Below, in pieces: positions 1 through 9,545 of a DNA stretch of 54,872 nucleotides. Below the pieces are notes generated by a model. That model saw only the letters and a list, made by a program, of their open reading frames with translations, did no database searches and was not told the DNA's origin. Numbering within the stretch: position 1 is the stretch's first letter; each line of letters begins with the position of its first letter. A program made the translations under genes and the position numbers. The DNA comes from Turicibacter sp. (GTDB lineage: Bacteria; Bacillota_I; Bacilli_A; MOL361; Turicibacteraceae), in assembly GCA_009780245.1 (NCBI GenBank), contig WRAJ01000010.1:1-54872 (forward strand). The letters run 5' to 3'.

Positions 1-2482
1 CTTCAACAAGAACAGCCTTGTCATTGCTTTCTATTACCGCTTGTGCACGGTCGAGCGCAGTTTGTAAATCAGCCCACGTTGCCACTGTAAAGTCCGCTTC
101 AGTGAGAGCCATCGCCTCGTTGATTAAGGCTTGCAACGCTAAGCGAGCCATTTCCGTTTCAGGATCCGTTGGCATAAAGGTTGCACTAACAATGACTTCT
201 TCATTTGGCACTAACACGGTTAGCGTTGATGAATGAAGCGTTCCTTCAACTACCGTCACGCCTTCCGGCAGTACCCACTCGTCAAAGCGATAGCCCGGCA
301 ACACGCGGGCGACCAGTTCAACTGCCGTACCCGGTGCGAAAATCCCGCTGCCATAACCGTTTCTAACATGAATCGCGCGGTAATGCGACGGCACAACCGG
401 CACATCCACCGGCGTCCAATAGTTCCCTGAAGCGACAATCATCGAGAGCACTTTGAAATAGTCAGCGTAGAAATTATTAGCTTGACTTTGTCTTCTCGTA
501 TGGCTCCAAGCCAAATTGAACCAGTCTTGATCGATCCCAATGTCGTCGTACATCGCGCCTGGTACAATGAACGGTGACCAGAAGCCAACACCTGTTCCTG
601 AAGCCGGGCTTGCACCGACACCGTCAAGCGTCATCGAACGAATCCCAGTAAAATTCGGCCATGTTGCGTTCACGTGTTGATGGAGGTTGCCTAAAATCAG
701 GTTATCAATCGCGTTTCGATTACTTGTCATTAAATCCGTACCAAAACGCCAAGGGACGCGAAGGTTATTCCAGCTATACGTCCCGTCGCTGTTTCCTTCT
801 AGCCAGCCACCGTCAGTCGTTGGCGCTGGGTGCCAAGTGCCTGCGTCACGATCTAAGTAAGAAAAGTCAGGTAGGATCCCGTTAACATCCGGATAGCGCA
901 GTAATGCTAGTTGTCGTTGCGCTTCGTACGTTGCTTCGATCACTTGCCCCCAATCGTTAACTGGGTCTAAATAGTCAAACGTGCGTAAATGATGGAAGAT
1001 GTGATCGGACGCTCTTGTGGCGTTTGACATCCAAACACCAAGATCATTGAAATAAGCGTCTTCGTGAATCGACCAGTTACCAACACGTAAGTGATAATTT
1101 CCTTCCCAGCCCATGTCTAAATGCGCTTGCTCAGTCCGGTCCACCACGGTGTACCAGAAATCCTGCATCATCCCTAAAGACCAGTAAAGGTAACCGACGT
1201 TTTCCCCAGCTGATACTTGGTTGAAATCAAAATCAATTCCGCCCGTTCCCCCGCCGCCCCACTGGTAATGGGCGAAAATAAGCCCCATAATAATGTCCAT
1301 GTTGCCATCAGTCGCAATACTATGGCTTTGATTAATGTTTCGTGCATCGTAAAACGGCTGCCCGTAACTCAAAAACCAGTTAAAGGACGCATTCGCATTC
1401 CCAATCGGATTGCCCGTCGTGGTGCCCGGTCCAGTACGGAACCCGTCGATCCAGCTGGCAACACTAATATCGCCTGGGCTGTGAATACCTGGAATGCCTG
1501 TTGATAATTCCCAAGACATCAGGTAAGTTCTGCGACCAACACCACCTTCATGCGGCAGTTCTGATTGCCTCGGATAAGGCACCGTTCCGTCCTCTAAAAT
1601 CTCAAAACTCGGAAATTGCCTCACCGTTCGAAACATCGCATCGAAATAAAACTGCAAATCAACCGCGTCCGTCTCTGGTCCATAGCGCTCTCTCAGTGCC
1701 TCTTGTAATCCCTCCGGGAGGTTATTGAAAAGGTTTTGACCTAACGTAACCGTTCTTTCTGGAAAAGCATTTGCCCCTGTCCCAGAGCCACCGCGACTTA
1801 CCCGGATATCTGGCACTAGTTCATTTTCAGATCCCGCCATTAACGGGAGCATTAACATCCCAAACCCCTGTGATTCACAAACCATGATCCCCATGTGCCT
1901 AACACCCGCCATGTTCCCATGGACAGGGTCATACGAGCCAGCTGGATTAATCGTCACCCAGCTGTGCCTCGGCATTGCTAGTACCATGCGGAAGTTATCC
2001 GGATCGTACCTTGTTTCTGGATCTGGATCCACGACAAACGCAAATAAAATGTTGTTAAATCGCGTTAACGTATCAAAATCCATCTGCTCTTGCGCAGTGA
2101 ATTCCGGCTGAATGCCAAAGTTGTCACCCGGTGCGCGATCAAAATCAGTCGGTAATCGGCGTTGTCTTGGCAACGGGTTATCCCCTGACTGCGGAAACGG
2201 ACGGTTGACGTTGTCTAACGGTAACGTGCTTGTCTCTTCATCGACTAGATCAAAAACGTCGTCCACCATCTCAACAAATTCATCTAACCGATCAAGTGCC
2301 AGTTCTGCCAACTCGTCCTCATCAAGATCCATGTTACCCACGTAATCGCTGAACGCCTCAAATTCCCCTACTTCTGTTGGCTGCTCAACCTCTGTCTCTG
2401 GCTGATCAATAAAAGCAACGTTAAATGAAAGTGTTTGAATCGCAAGTAAACTAGCAATGATTATTTTTAAACCTTTATCCAT
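1..2482 (-). CDS. Secreted glycoside hydrolase family 8 enzyme, C-terminus cut by the window edge
   Basis: The frame is open from an ATG at 2482, behind a GGAGG site, to the window edge (827 codons), so the C-terminus is missing. It starts with a short hydrophobic export segment (about residues 5-25) and an acidic, low-complexity region to about residue 110. The catalytic region follows, with GH8 marks: VCESQGFGM, which fits the family's acid Glu segment; ATDGNMDIIMGL, which fits the Asp segment; and NNLRVPWRFGTD. GH8 enzymes cut beta-1,4 links in xylan, cellulose, lichenan or chitosan; the substrate cannot be read here. After the catalytic region comes a bacterial-repeat-like module (GSGIFAPGTAVELVA ... 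VSATFMP), then a helical module like the FIVAR modules of surface proteins, which suggests a wall-attached or large extracellular protein. Family call is firm, specificity is not. Confidence 0.85.
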   Translation of the reverse strand, partial: MDKGLKIIIASLLAIQTLSFNVAFIDQPETEVEQPTEVGEFEAFSDYVGNMDLDEDELAELALDRLDEFVEMVDDVFDLVDEETSTLPLDNVNRPFPQSGDNPLPRQRRLPTDFDRAPGDNFGIQPEFTAQEQMDFDTLTRFNNILFAFVVDPDPETRYDPDNFRMVLAMPRHSWVTINPAGSYDPVHGNMAGVRHMGIMVCESQGFGMLMLPLMAGSENELVPDIRVSRGGSGTGANAFPERTVTLGQNLFNNLPEGLQEALRERYGPETDAVDLQFYFDAMFRTVRQFPSFEILEDGTVPYPRQSELPHEGGVGRRTYLMSWELSTGIPGIHSPGDISVASWIDGFRTGPGTTTGNPIGNANASFNWFLSYGQPFYDARNINQSHSIATDGNMDIIMGLIFAHYQWGGGGTGGIDFDFNQVSAGENVGYLYWSLGMMQDFWYTVVDRTEQAHLDMGWEGNYHLRVGNWSIHEDAYFNDLGVWMSNATRASDHIFHHLRTFDYLDPVNDWGQVIEATYEAQRQLALLRYPDVNGILPDFSYLDRDAGTWHPAPTTDGGWLEGNSDGTYSWNNLRVPWRFGTDLMTSNRNAIDNLILGNLHQHVNATWPNFTGIRSMTLDGVGASPASGTGVGFWSPFIVPGAMYDDIGIDQDWFNLAWSHTRRQSQANNFYADYFKVLSMIVASGNYWTPVDVPVVPSHYRAIHVRNGYGSGIFAPGTAVELVARVLPGYRFDEWVLPEGVTVVEGTLHSSTLTVLVPNEEVIVSATFMPTDPETEMARLALQALINEAMALTEADFTVATWADLQTALDRAQAVIESNDKAVLVE

Positions 2483-2609
2483 TTGTGCTCTACCTCCTTT
2501 TGTTTCTGTGGTGCTTGCATCCATGAAGCTGTTCTACCAGCATGACCTCCTTCTCCTTTAACCCTCACCCAGGGTCGTTCGCGCTTACAAAAATAAGTTT
2601 ATAACCAAC

Positions 2610-2638
2610 ATTATATCAGTAAGAATCGTGAATTACAA
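2610..2638 (-). promoter_or_regulatory. Sigma-A type promoter of the GH8 gene
   Basis: On the minus strand TTGTAA (2638-2633), a 17-bp spacer and a perfect TATAAT (2615-2610). It lies about 130 bp upstream of the GH8 start, which leaves a leader of roughly 120 nt. Confidence 0.7.
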
Positions 2639-2675
2639 CCATTAACAACGTTTGATCTCACTGCTAAAAGCAAAA

Positions 2676-2707
2676 GAAAATCGAGCATGATTTCCATTCA
2701 CACTCGA
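2676..2707 (-). terminator. Rho-independent terminator after the ThuA-like gene
   Basis: On the minus strand a 10-bp stem (2707-2698 with 2690-2681, two G-U pairs, 7-nt loop) is followed by TTTTCTTTT. It separates the oxidoreductase/ThuA pair from the GH8 gene. Confidence 0.75.
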
Positions 2708-2732
2708 AGTTCACTTTTATTAGGTGCTATCC

Positions 2733-3443
2733 CTACTTTTCAATTGCTTCAGAATTCCCATACTTCGGATAAGCAAAGTTCGTCGGCTTCGCCCAGTGGA
2801 TCGCATTTCGAATGACTAACTGAACTTCCGGGTGGTGATAAGTCGGACACGTTTCGTGGCCTGGTCTGAAATAGAAAATCTTTCCATTCCCACGCTTAAA
2901 CGTACAACCACTTCTAAACACTTCTCCACCCTTAAACCAGCTAATAAAAACAAGCTCATCCGGTGTCGGAATATCAAAATGCTCCCCGTACATCTCCTCT
3001 TGCTCAATGTCGATATACTCACCTAGACCTTCCGCAATCGGGTGCGTCGGATCCACGACCCAAATGCGCTCGTTATCATCCTCTTCGCGCCATTTCAAAT
3101 CACAACCTGTCCCCATCAACTTCTTAAAGATTTTCGAGAAATGCCCCGAATGAAGCACAATCAAACCCATCCCCTTCAAAACGCGTGCATGAACTTTATC
3201 AACCACTTCGTCACTAACTTCCCGATGCGCCAAATGCCCCCACCAAATCAGGACATCAGTCGCATCCAGAACGGCATCGGTTAATCCATGCTCTGGCGCA
3301 TCAAGCGTCGCTGTTTTAATCTCGAACTCATCCGTTCCTAATGCGTTCGCAATCGTGATATGAATCCCATCTGGGTAAATAGCTCTCACATTCTCATCTT
3401 TTAACTCATGGCGATACTCATTCCAAATCGTTACTTTTATCAT
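2733..3443 (-). CDS. ThuA-like domain protein (trehalose-utilisation type)
   Basis: 236 aa. The whole chain looks like a ThuA domain, a class I glutamine-amidotransferase-like fold: an N-terminal strand with [27 protein letters not shown] near residue 85, [14 protein letters not shown] near 115, and a C-terminal [19 protein letters not shown]. ThuA proteins have been tied to conversion of trehalose or other disaccharides to 3-keto forms and usually sit beside Gfo/Idh/MocA oxidoreductases, as here (12-bp gap to the upstream oxidoreductase). The pair is probably an operon for sugar oxidation. Cytoplasmic, no signal peptide. The substrate is not known from sequence. Confidence 0.8.
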   Translation of the reverse strand: MIKVTIWNEYRHELKDENVRAIYPDGIHITIANALGTDEFEIKTATLDAPEHGLTDAVLDATDVLIWWGHLAHREVSDEVVDKVHARVLKGMGLIVLHSGHFSKIFKKLMGTGCDLKWREEDDNERIWVVDPTHPIAEGLGEYIDIEQEEMYGEHFDIPTPDELVFISWFKGGEVFRSGCTFKRGNGKIFYFRPGHETCPTYHHPEVQLVIRNAIHWAKPTNFAYPKYGNSEAIEK

Positions 3444-3455
3444 TGTGCATTCCTC

Positions 3456-4526
3456 CTACTCAAAATAGACTGGCTTGCCCGTGTTAGCCGACTCGTAAAT
3501 GGCTTCCAGAATTTGTGTGACAACCAACGCCTGTTCTGGCTTGACCACTGGTTCAGTATCGTTAATAATACAATCAATAAACGCTCGTGCTTCTACAATT
3601 GCCTCGCTTTCGCCTTTACCGTCATAAAACGCAACGCCTTTAGCATCTGTCATCACTTTCTGATCATATAAACGGCTATACTTTTCACCGTTTAAGCGCA
3701 ACCCACCACGCATATCAGCCCCACCTTCAGTTCCGCATAATGTCGTAATCGCTTCCCCTTCTTCCATCACATTAAGTGCCCAACTTGACTCCAAGAAAAT
3801 TGTTGCCCCGTTTTCCATCGTAATAAAGCCAAACGCAGAATCTTCAACCGTCACCTTTTCAGGATCCCACGAACCCCACGCATTAGCCGCGTTTTCTTTT
3901 TTTGCTAACTCGTGATACGTATTCCCCACCACGTATTTCGGCTTATAATTATCCATCAACCACAACGTCAAATCAAGCGCATGGGTTCCGATATCAATTA
4001 ACGGCCCTCCACCTTGCTCCTCTTCGTTTAAGAAAACACCCCAAGTCGGCATCGCCCTTCTTCTGATCGCGTGAGCCTTCGCGAAATAAATGTGTCCCAA
4101 ATCACCATTCTGGCAAGCTTTTGATAAATGTAAAGCATCTACTCTGAAACGATTTTGATAACCAATCGTCAATTTTTTACCCGTGCGTACCGCAGCATCA
4201 ACCATCGCTTGCGCCTCTTTCGTCGTCTTTGCCATCGGCTTCTCACACATGACGTGCTTACCTGATTCAAGAGCATCAATCGTGATAAACGAATGCGACT
4301 TATTCGGCGTACACACATAAACAGCAGCAAGCTCCTCAGTAAGCAAATCCTTATAATTCGTATAGACACGCGCATCTTCAGTTCCAAACTCTTCTTTCAC
4401 ACGCATCGCTCTACTTTGGTCGATGTCACAAAATGCCACAACCTCCACGTGATCAAACGTTGCTAAACTAGGCAGATGCTTCCCAATCGCAATCCCACCG
4501 CAACCAATGATTCCAACTTTTAACAT
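3456..4526 (-). CDS. Gfo/Idh/MocA family NAD(P)-dependent oxidoreductase
   Basis: 356 aa, usual length. The N-terminal Rossmann fold shows GIIGCGGIAIGKHLP (residues 5-19). The family motif CEKPMAKTTKEA lies near residue 94 and carries the conserved Lys of the EKP segment. GGPLIDIGTHALDLTLWLM near residue 175 contains the conserved DxxxH segment of the C-terminal substrate domain. Members oxidise or reduce sugars and inositols with NAD(P). First gene of a likely two-gene operon with the ThuA-like gene. Upstream, towards malQ, lies only the 40-bp repeat array and no clear promoter, so it may depend on read-through from malQ or a weak promoter. Substrate unknown. Confidence 0.88.
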   Translation of the reverse strand: MLKVGIIGCGGIAIGKHLPSLATFDHVEVVAFCDIDQSRAMRVKEEFGTEDARVYTNYKDLLTEELAAVYVCTPNKSHSFITIDALESGKHVMCEKPMAKTTKEAQAMVDAAVRTGKKLTIGYQNRFRVDALHLSKACQNGDLGHIYFAKAHAIRRRAMPTWGVFLNEEEQGGGPLIDIGTHALDLTLWLMDNYKPKYVVGNTYHELAKKENAANAWGSWDPEKVTVEDSAFGFITMENGATIFLESSWALNVMEEGEAITTLCGTEGGADMRGGLRLNGEKYSRLYDQKVMTDAKGVAFYDGKGESEAIVEARAFIDCIINDTEPVVKPEQALVVTQILEAIYESANTGKPVYFE

Positions 4527-4590
4527 GTTAACTTCTCCTCCTCATTTTTAAATAGATTAGGCAATTGCGAAATTGCTGTTAGGAAATAAA

Positions 4591-4710
4591 TTTCCCTATA
4601 ACCCTTGCTATTTCGCGAAAGTAGGGAAAAAATCCCTATAACCCTCGCTATTTCGTGGAAGTAGGGAAAAATTTCCCTACAGCCCTTGCTATATTGTAAA
4701 AGTAGGGGAA
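4591..4710. repeat. Three tandem 40-bp palindromic repeats
   Basis: Three units start at 4591, 4631 and 4671. Each begins with TTTCCCTA (or a variant) and ends with GTAGGGAAA, so units can fold into hairpins, and the joints (TAGGGA-A-rich-TCCCTA) are palindromic too. Interiors are similar (CCCTTGCTATTTCGCGAAAG and variants), with the third unit most diverged. They fill the gap between malQ and the oxidoreductase gene. On the minus strand they could act as stacked mRNA hairpins or weak terminators after malQ. Confidence 0.85.
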
Positions 4711-4744
4711 TTTCGCTGCTGCCTATTCAAATAGAAAGCGGTTC

Positions 4745-6355
4745 TCATTCATCGAGTCTTTGAGAAATGTTACGATCGCCCAGTAGACTCAAAGACTTCA
4801 ACTGTTTGGCAATTTCAACATTCAAATCAGCGCTATCCAGACGGTATTGCCAATTCCCGTCCGCCGTTCCTGGTGTATTCATTCTAGCTGTTTTTCCCTG
4901 TCTTAGTACATCTTGCATCGGTACAATCGCCATTTGTGCCACAGATAGAAAAGCCAAACGAATCATATCCCATGCCACATCCTCACCACTTACGTTGAGA
5001 TAACGGCGAAATTGATCTTGAACTTCTGTTGATGAATCATCGTACCAACCAATCGTTGTGTCGTTATCGTGCGTTCCCGTATATACGACGGCATGACTAG
5101 TATCAAAGTTATGCGGCAGATGCTCATTGCCCTGACACGCATCGAAGCCAAACTGGATCACCTTCATTCCTGGTAGACCGAAGTCATTTCGCAAGGCTTC
5201 TACTTCAGGCGTAATAACGCCTAAATTTTCAGCAATAATCGGTAAGTCACCCATTTTTTCCTTGATGACTTCAAACAAGTCACGACCAGGCCCTGGCATC
5301 CACATGCCATTGCGCGCAGTCGCCTCGCCATAAGGTACTCGCCAATACGCTTCAAACCCTCTAAAATGATCAATGCGAACAACGTCGCAAAACGCTAATG
5401 ATTTTTTGATGCGTTCGATCCACCACGCATAGCCAGTCTTTTTCATTTCCGTCCACTCGTACAACGGGTTGCCCCACAATTGTCCCTCTTCACTAAAATA
5501 ATCTGGCGGAACTCCCGCTACTCCCGTTGGATTTCCATTTTCATCGAGCATAAACAATGACGTATTTGCCCAACAATCAGACGAGTCCAGAGCAACGAAA
5601 ATCGGAATATCGCCGATAATTTTAATGTCATTTTCATTTGCATACGCCTTAAGACTTGAAAACTGCTTTGCGAAAATAAACTGTAAAAATTGATAATATT
5701 CAATTTCATTTGCGAGCTTTTCGCGCCACTTATTGATTGCTGTGGTGTCGCGTTTTGAAATAGCCTCTGGCCAACTTTGCCACACTGCTCCGTAATAATA
5801 ATCAGCCAGTTGTTCTTCATTCAAATACTTCTTATTAAGACGTACAAATGCTGGATAATCCTTTGTATTTTCTGGCTTACTGCGCGCATTAATAAAGTGA
5901 AATTTCAACGCCATAAAGAGGGCGTAATCATCTAACCAGACTTTATTAAGACCAACAAACGCCTCATAAGGTGCTTTTAAAGGATGCCGTGTTAATGCCG
6001 CAAAATTTGTATAAGCCTTTTTAAAAAGCTCATTTTTGAAGTTAATCACTTCGCCATAATCAATGTTATCCGTCGGAAATTCTGGTGCAGATAACAAATC
6101 AGCACTGGTGAGTAAATCCCACTTTTTCAACTCCTCAGGACAAATAAGTAACGGATTACCAGCAAACGTTGAAAAGCTCTGGTAAGGTGAATCTTTAAAC
6201 CCCGTGGGATTCAAAGGTAAGATTTGCCACAACCTTTGCCCCCCCTCACGCAGGAAATCAACAAAATCATAAGCGCTTTCCCCCAAATCGCCAATTCCGT
6301 ACCCCGAAGGTAAGCTTGTAATATGAAGTAAGATACCACTTTCTCGGCTCGTCAT
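4745..6355 (-). CDS. malQ: 4-alpha-glucanotransferase (amylomaltase, GH77)
   Basis: 536 aa, close to the usual bacterial length of about 500. Disproportionates maltodextrins in the cytoplasm by moving alpha-1,4-glucan segments and releasing glucose. GH77 marks: the N-terminal RESGILLHITSLPSGYGIGD, GGQRLWQILPLNPTG, IIGDIPIFVALDSSDCW, CDVVRIDHFRGFEAYWRVP carrying the nucleophile Asp, PIIAENLGVITPEV carrying the acid/base Glu, and YTGTHDNDTTIGWY. Start ATG follows GAGGAGGGAAG. It is the last gene of malE-DUF1189-malF-malG-malQ, so imported maltodextrins are its likely substrate. Confidence 0.95.
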   Translation of the reverse strand: MTSRESGILLHITSLPSGYGIGDLGESAYDFVDFLREGGQRLWQILPLNPTGFKDSPYQSFSTFAGNPLLICPEELKKWDLLTSADLLSAPEFPTDNIDYGEVINFKNELFKKAYTNFAALTRHPLKAPYEAFVGLNKVWLDDYALFMALKFHFINARSKPENTKDYPAFVRLNKKYLNEEQLADYYYGAVWQSWPEAISKRDTTAINKWREKLANEIEYYQFLQFIFAKQFSSLKAYANENDIKIIGDIPIFVALDSSDCWANTSLFMLDENGNPTGVAGVPPDYFSEEGQLWGNPLYEWTEMKKTGYAWWIERIKKSLAFCDVVRIDHFRGFEAYWRVPYGEATARNGMWMPGPGRDLFEVIKEKMGDLPIIAENLGVITPEVEALRNDFGLPGMKVIQFGFDACQGNEHLPHNFDTSHAVVYTGTHDNDTTIGWYDDSSTEVQDQFRRYLNVSGEDVAWDMIRLAFLSVAQMAIVPMQDVLRQGKTARMNTPGTADGNWQYRLDSADLNVEIAKQLKSLSLLGDRNISQRLDE

Positions 6356-6405
6356 CTTTCTTCCCTCCTCCTCCTCTTTTTTAATAAACCAAACGCAACC
6401 AAATT

Positions 6406-7272
6406 CTAACCCTTACTCGCTCCTGCCGTCACACCTTCTATGAGGTATTTCTGCATCGCAACGTATAAAATCGTAATCGGAATCGCAACAAGAACAGCAC
6501 CGGCTGCAAACATCGTGTAATTATTCATGTCAGTTCCCGTAATCATATCAAACAACCCGACAGCCAACGTCCAATTCGCATTTGAACTAAGGATTAATCT
6601 TGGGAAGATAAAATCCATCCACGGTGTCATAAACGCTGTCACCGCCACAAAAGAAATAATCGGCTTCATCAACGGAAAGATAATTTTTGAAAATGTCTGT
6701 AGTTTCGATGCACCATCTAACATCGCCGATTCGTCAAGCTCTTTTGGAATCGAAGTCAAATACCCTTTTATAACCCACGTATTCACAGGAATCTGACCTG
6801 CTGCATAAATGAGAATCAACGCCCAATGCGTATCCAATAGTCCAAAGGTTAAAAACAGGACGTACAGTGCCACCATGGCCATGAAACTCGGAAACATCTG
6901 CAAAATCAACATCGTAATTAAAGCAGCTTTCTTGCCTTTAAAGACGAAGCGAGAGAAAACGTAACCCGTGCTCGTTGACAAGAAAACCGAGAAAATCGTA
7001 TGAATCACCGCAATTTTAAACGTATTGAAGTACCAGTTTAAATAATTCGTATCGCGAAACAAATCAATATAATGCCGAAGCGTTGGGTTGTCTGGAAACA
7101 TTTGCGCGCTCGCAAGTGTCGTCCCCGGATTAAACGATGATCCGATAACCCAAATAATTGGAATAAGAACGATGAAACAAACTAAGATAATCTGTGAGTA
7201 AAGAAGAATCGTAACCATAGTGTTTTTAGCTTTAGCCTTTTTATTTTGAGAAAGATGTACTTTAGCTTCCAT
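6406..7272 (-). CDS. malG: Maltodextrin ABC transporter permease, MalG type
   Basis: About 288 aa with six hydrophobic segments. The permease signature EAA loop reads ELDESAMLDGASKLQTFSKI near residue 195, and the C-terminus ends YLIEGVTAGASKG as in MalG proteins. The start at 7272 was chosen because AAGGAGGAAT lies directly upstream; an upstream ATG at 7332 would lie inside malF. The gene starts one base after the malF stop, so they are translated together. It forms the membrane channel with MalF. No ATPase gene lies in the locus, so a shared MsmX/MalK-type ATPase is expected elsewhere. Confidence 0.92.
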   Translation of the reverse strand: MEAKVHLSQNKKAKAKNTMVTILLYSQIILVCFIVLIPIIWVIGSSFNPGTTLASAQMFPDNPTLRHYIDLFRDTNYLNWYFNTFKIAVIHTIFSVFLSTSTGYVFSRFVFKGKKAALITMLILQMFPSFMAMVALYVLFLTFGLLDTHWALILIYAAGQIPVNTWVIKGYLTSIPKELDESAMLDGASKLQTFSKIIFPLMKPIISFVAVTAFMTPWMDFIFPRLILSSNANWTLAVGLFDMITGTDMNNYTMFAAGAVLVAIPITILYVAMQKYLIEGVTAGASKG

Positions 7273-7273
7273 A

Positions 7274-8644
7274 TTACAATTCCTCCTTAAACGCTTTTGT
7301 TCTAGCGAAGTTCCAAGCTGATAGCGAACCAATGATGATGAAGATGATAATCGACATCGCTGATGCCAAGTTATACATCATCTCATCCATAGTCAAGCTA
7401 AAGATCCACGAGATTAAAATATCCGTCTGCCCCGCATGAATAAAGTTTACATTAATTGGTCCACCCTCTGTCAAAAAGTAAATCAAGCCAAAATTATTAA
7501 AGTTAAAAGCGAATGACATAACGAGTAACGGTGCCGCCATGGCGATCACCATCGGCAAAGTAATTTTCCAAAATTGTTGCCCTTCACTCGCACCATCAAT
7601 CTCAGCTGCCTCATAAACATCTTTTGAAATTGATGTCATCAGCCCCGACATCAACGCCATCCAATACGGAAAACCGAGCCAAAAACCAATAACCAAAATC
7701 GTTCCGCGCGGTAACCACGGATTACGTGGGTCAGATAGCCATTCAATTGGTGAATAAGGATCCATCAGACCAATATTCATGAAAAATCGATTAAACGGTC
7801 CAAAACGTCCGTTGAATATCTGCCGGAAGTTTAACTGTGAGATAATTGCTGGCATCGCCCACGGTAAGATTAAAATACTCCGCCACAACTTCTTAAACTT
7901 AATCCGCTTATTATTTAAAATAACCGCTTGGAACAACCCTAAGAAAAATGGCACAATGGTCGACACGACTGCAAAAATAATGGTCCAAATAAAAATGTTA
8001 GTAAACGTGTGTAACCACATGTCGCCACCTGGAATATCACCAATTGAGAATAAAAATCTAAAATTACGAAGACCCACCCACTCAATCAAATTCGCTGGTG
8101 GCATGTTGTGCAGATTATGGTTTGTAAACGCAATTACCACAGCAAAAATAATTGGCATAGCCACAAAGAACACTAACATTAGACCCGCCGGCACCATCAT
8201 AATATACTCGAAAGACTTCTCCCATGTGTCTTTCAACCATTTCTTGCTTGAAAGAACCATCCCTGTCTCATTAAAATTCTTTGCAGTTTGATAAGCATCT
8301 TTAACATTTCCAAACCAAATAGCAGCAACTAACAGTAAAATGATGACAGCAATAATACCTTGAAGCAACAACATGACTGAGTGGTCTCCAGGTGTCATAC
8401 CTTGATAGGTTAGCTCTGATAACTGTGTACCAAGGGTGATCATTCCCCAAATTCCGGAAACGAAAAAGCCAGCTTCTCTAAATTCAAACGCTCCGGAGAA
8501 ATAATTTCCTCCTAGCATTTCCACAGCAATCAAAGTCATTTGAATGGCAAAAAAAGCAAGTCCCTTTGCAAGTTGCTTATTGTATATCTGGCCACTTCCC
8601 CAGACCAATGCTGACATGGCGGCGGCTAAGGTCGGTTTCTTCAT
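7274..8644 (-). CDS. malF: Maltodextrin ABC transporter permease, MalF type
   Basis: 456 aa. An extra N-terminal membrane region (residues 1-130; MKKPTLAAAMSALVWGSGQ), typical of Gram-positive MalF/MdxF proteins, precedes the permease core. The EAA loop is EAAEIDGASEGQQFWKITLP near residue 345. It pairs with MalG to carry maltodextrins delivered by MalE. The start ATG overlaps the stop of the DUF1189 gene by 4 bp (8641-8644), indicating translational coupling within the operon. Specificity is inferred from the malE/malQ context. Confidence 0.92.
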   Translation of the reverse strand: MKKPTLAAAMSALVWGSGQIYNKQLAKGLAFFAIQMTLIAVEMLGGNYFSGAFEFREAGFFVSGIWGMITLGTQLSELTYQGMTPGDHSVMLLLQGIIAVIILLLVAAIWFGNVKDAYQTAKNFNETGMVLSSKKWLKDTWEKSFEYIMMVPAGLMLVFFVAMPIIFAVVIAFTNHNLHNMPPANLIEWVGLRNFRFLFSIGDIPGGDMWLHTFTNIFIWTIIFAVVSTIVPFFLGLFQAVILNNKRIKFKKLWRSILILPWAMPAIISQLNFRQIFNGRFGPFNRFFMNIGLMDPYSPIEWLSDPRNPWLPRGTILVIGFWLGFPYWMALMSGLMTSISKDVYEAAEIDGASEGQQFWKITLPMVIAMAAPLLVMSFAFNFNNFGLIYFLTEGGPINVNFIHAGQTDILISWIFSLTMDEMMYNLASAMSIIIFIIIGSLSAWNFARTKAFKEEL

Positions 8645-9453
8645 GGCGATTCACTCTCCTTCAAATTGGTGTTGTACAATCCTGGCATCACATATTTCTT
8701 ATAAACCACGTAAGCCCACAACGGCACGCCCATGTAAAACAGCATCGCGGTTAGAGCTGGTACAAAAAATCCAATCGGAATCACAACCGCAATCGGCAAC
8801 AATGAGGCAAAAATCATGATGTTCAGCATTTCTTTAAACGTGATAAACATCGTATGACCAAATTTCAATAACATCGCCAGCGCCGAAATAACAAAAATAT
8901 ACACCAGATACGAGAAAATCGCCGTCTGGTAAGTCCCCAAAACAAAAGGCACAATCATGATGCCTCGCAAACCATCTGCCATCCGATTAAACAAAAGGTC
9001 ATATCCGTTATCAAGTGACTGTAAATAGCCAAAATCAAACCCCTCCAATGACGCATAAGGCAATACATAACTTTGCTGTGAAGCGACAAAAATGACATAC
9101 TCATTCATAAAAACAAGTCCCTGGTACAGTTGCTCACTTGGTTCGTTAATATAAACCCAAACATTTTCGCCTACAGCAAAATGATCTATAACCTGACAAT
9201 GAAACCTTCCATTTGCAATATAACAACCTTCCGGCAGACCTTGTATCAGTTCGGTTTGTGCTTGCTCATCCAATTGCCACATGCTAAGATCAAACCGATA
9301 GGTCCCAACCGCAAAAAAGCGAATAGTGAAAGGTGTCATATGAAGAATGCCAAAAAAGAGTGCCGCAATAATCGTCACAAAAAATGGCGTTTTTCTTAAT
9401 TCATAGACAGCTTCAGCGCTCCCTATTGCCCGAAGAATTTTTTTAATTCTCAT
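8641..9453 (-). CDS. DUF1189 membrane protein of the maltodextrin locus (MalA-like)
   Basis: 270 aa. One membrane segment lies near residues 24-48, then an extracytoplasmic region of about 120 residues, then about four C-terminal segments ending KKYVMPGLYNTN. This is the layout of DUF1189 proteins, called MalA in streptococcal maltodextrin loci; their role is unproven, perhaps assisting the transporter. Start at 9453 follows AGAGGAG. Located between malE and malF with a 4-bp overlap to malF, so it is part of the operon. The assignment rests on topology and context more than on motifs. Confidence 0.75.
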   Translation of the reverse strand: MRIKKILRAIGSAEAVYELRKTPFFVTIIAALFFGILHMTPFTIRFFAVGTYRFDLSMWQLDEQAQTELIQGLPEGCYIANGRFHCQVIDHFAVGENVWVYINEPSEQLYQGLVFMNEYVIFVASQQSYVLPYASLEGFDFGYLQSLDNGYDLLFNRMADGLRGIMIVPFVLGTYQTAIFSYLVYIFVISALAMLLKFGHTMFITFKEMLNIMIFASLLPIAVVIPIGFFVPALTAMLFYMGVPLWAYVVYKKYVMPGLYNTNLKESESP

Positions 9454-9492
9454 TGCGACGACTCCTCTTTGTATTCATAACTTCTTTTTATA

Positions 9493-9520
9493 AAACGGCC
9501 TCTATCACTAGAAGCCGTTT
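9493..9520 (-). promoter_or_regulatory. Intercistronic hairpin between malE and the DUF1189 gene
   Basis: A 12-bp stem with a 4-nt loop (9520-9509 with 9504-9493, one G-U pair) starts about 25 bases after the malE stop. It has only a weak T tract. Such stems after binding-protein genes usually stabilise the malE message or terminate partly, giving more binding protein than permease (inference). Confidence 0.65.
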
Positions 9521-9545
9521 ACGACTAAATATTCATTTTTTATTA

